Below, piece after piece: positions 33,694 to 35,122 of a stretch of 35,122 bases of DNA. Under the pieces are notes generated by a model. The model saw only the letters and a program-made list of their open reading frames with translations, was not told the DNA's origin and searched no databases. Source of the DNA: RGIG3102 sp964369915 (GTDB lineage: Bacteria > Bacillota > Clostridia > Oscillospirales > Ruminococcaceae); NCBI GenBank assembly GCA_964369915.1, contig CAYJGG010000017.1:1-35122 (forward strand), in the 5' to 3' direction. Made by a program: the position numbers and the translations under genes. How positions within the stretch are numbered: position 1 is the first letter of the stretch; each line of letters starts with the position of its first letter.

Positions 33694-33996
33694 AATAAAA
33701 TCTCCTTTTTTCTAATATAATACATTAGTCTTATTTACATATTATACCATATATATTTTTATTTCTCAATGTAATTTAATAAAATATTTCACTTTAAAAA
33801 TCATATTGTTTTTCTTTATTTTAGATAAAATTCCTCAACACTTTCTTTTTGATTACCTAATATTTTTTGTATCATAATATATCTGTCAACAATTTTGAAA
33901 TTTAAATCACATATTTCCATTGCTTTTATATATAAAAAATGATAGATTATATATATATTATCAAATTAATAAATTAAAATATAAAGGATGATTGTT
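33694..33996. other. Intergenic region with esterase promoter
   Basis: Bottom-strand promoter for the esterase: TTGAGA (33764-33769), 17 bp, TATAAT (33741-33746). The rest is AT-rich and nothing else is recognisable; no strong promoter is visible for the ROK kinase. Confidence 0.65.
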
Positions 33997-34950
33997 ATGG
34001 CTAGTAAATATAAGATTGGCGTAGATTTAGGTGGCACTTCTATAAAAGTAGGTATCGTTAGCGAAGACAATAATATTATCCAAAAAGGTTCATGCAAAAC
34101 TTTAGCTACTCGTCATTGGGAAGAAATCGTTGATGATATGATTAAAGTGATTTACTCTGTTTTAAATAAAGCTAATTTAACTCTTGATAACTGCGAATCT
34201 ATTGGAATCGGATCTCCTGGCGCAATCGATGTCGATAAAGGAGAGGTTGTTTTTGCTGGTAATTTTAAAAGCTTTGAAAACATTCCTTTAGTTAAAAAAA
34301 TTAAAGAAGAATTTAAACTTCCTGTATTTTTAGAAAATGATGCAAACTGCGCTGCTCTTGGCGAGTTTGTTGCAGGTGCTGCAAAAAATATTAAAAATGG
34401 AGCTCTATTCACTCTTGGAACTGGTCTTGGCTCTGGAATAATCTATGATGGTAAAATTCTAAAAACTCGTCCAGGTGGATTAGAGTATGGACACACTACT
34501 TTAATTAAAGGTGGTGAAGCTTGTACTTGTGGTAGAAACGGTTGTGTTGAAACTTATTGCAGTGCCACAGCATTAGTTAAATTTTCAAAAATTGCGGCTA
34601 TTAAAAATCCAGATAGTCTTTTAAATAAAATGTGTAATGGCGACATTGATAATATGGATGCAAAAATCCCTTTTGACGCTATGAAAAAAGGAGATAAAAT
34701 AGCAAAACAAGTTATTGATGAGTATACAGAAAACTTAGCATGCGCTCTTACAGATTTTTCAAATATATTAAACCCAGAAGTAATACTTATAGGTGGTGGA
34801 CTTTCAGCTCACGGAAAACTCTTAACCGATCCTATTAACAAATATATAAAAACTTTCGGATTCGCCTCTAATTTTTTAGATGTAGCCGAAGTAAAAACAG
34901 CAACACTAGGTAATGACGCTGGAATCATAGGCGCTGCAAATTTAATTTAA
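33997..34950 (+). CDS. glcK: ROK-family glucokinase
   Basis: A 317-residue sugar kinase using ATP, placing glucose into glycolysis as glucose-6-phosphate. Motifs: KIGVDLGGTSIKVGIV (phosphate binding), GIGSPGAIDVDKGEV, FLENDANCAALGE (catalytic Asp), LGTGLGSGIIYDG, the ROK zinc motif CTCGRNGCVETYCS with LEYGH, and VILIGGGLSAHG. Length fits. The start at 33997 gives a nine-base gap from AAAGG; the ATG at 33988 is too close. It could phosphorylate another hexose, but the motif set favours glucose. Confidence 0.92.
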   Translation: MASKYKIGVDLGGTSIKVGIVSEDNNIIQKGSCKTLATRHWEEIVDDMIKVIYSVLNKANLTLDNCESIGIGSPGAIDVDKGEVVFAGNFKSFENIPLVKKIKEEFKLPVFLENDANCAALGEFVAGAAKNIKNGALFTLGTGLGSGIIYDGKILKTRPGGLEYGHTTLIKGGEACTCGRNGCVETYCSATALVKFSKIAAIKNPDSLLNKMCNGDIDNMDAKIPFDAMKKGDKIAKQVIDEYTENLACALTDFSNILNPEVILIGGGLSAHGKLLTDPINKYIKTFGFASNFLDVAEVKTATLGNDAGIIGAANLI

Positions 34951-35009
34951 TAACCATCCCACACTATTATATTTGTTAATTAAGCAATAAAAAACATTTT
35001 ATTTTTTGC

Positions 35010-35038
35010 TTGACAACCCATATTTTATATGCTATACT
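35010..35038 (+). promoter_or_regulatory. Promoter of the initiator tRNA gene
   Basis: TTGACA (35010-35015), 17-bp spacer, TATACT (35033-35038), about 30 bases before the tRNA. Confidence 0.9.
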
Positions 35039-35067
35039 ATATAAGCCTTGAAAAGCGAGTATAATAT

Positions 35068-35122
<55 letters not shown>

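Overview
The window is AT-rich DNA with Gram-positive style signals: strong AGGAGG/AAAGGA ribosome binding sites, several TTG starts and consensus promoters with 17-bp spacers. An electron-bifurcating [FeFe]-hydrogenase, a probable Rex operator, an AgrA/AgrC-type two-component pair and an ECF-transporter S component point to a strictly anaerobic, H2-producing member of the Firmicutes, probably Clostridia. No genus can be assigned from the sequence alone.

Layout. 1-3.3 kb: exodeoxyribonuclease III diverging from a DtxR-like metal-dependent repressor, then a PAS-GGDEF-GAF diguanylate cyclase. 3.5-5.5 kb: a LytTR response regulator and HPK10-type kinase without the usual agrBD partners. 6-9.6 kb, minus strand: a 54-residue small gene, a TPM-domain membrane protein, a zinc-ribbon membrane protein and an SPFH/band-7 protein. 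These last three resemble the YdjH-YdjG-YdjI membrane-stress set of Bacillus, here without PspA. 9.8-12.4 kb: a lipoprotein diverging from an ArsP/UPF0718 permease, with a repeat-rich shared control region. 12.6-13.0 kb: a small membrane protein that is essentially a signal peptide plus a C-terminal membrane module.

13.2-21.8 kb is the metabolic core. A minus-strand operon (NuoE-like, free-standing HATPase, 2Fe-2S protein, HydB, HydA) encodes the bifurcating hydrogenase. Diverging from it is a plus-strand operon (DRTGG, RsbW-like HATPase, HydS-like sensory hydrogenase homologue, DRTGG, PHP hydrolase) that looks like a hydrogen/redox-sensing regulatory unit. A Rex-like operator overlaps the -10 box of the hydrogenase operon.

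22-35 kb: an unrecognised protein beside an alanyl-tRNA editing protein; an HdeD-like membrane protein; a 271-bp TA-flanked inverted-repeat element (MITE-like); a 1180-residue surface protein; LepA; an M28 peptidase with an inserted membrane hairpin; an ECF S component plus MerR regulator behind a 19-bp-spacer promoter; a feruloyl-esterase-like hydrolase; a ROK glucokinase; and the start of an initiator tRNA-Met cut by the window end.

The most novel-looking signals are: (1) a shared C-terminal three-helix membrane module in the 156- and 1180-residue proteins, whose genes also share TGTAAC-N5-TGTAAC control motifs; (2) the HydS/DRTGG/HATPase/PHP operon opposite the hydrogenase; (3) the MITE-like element at 24651-24921.
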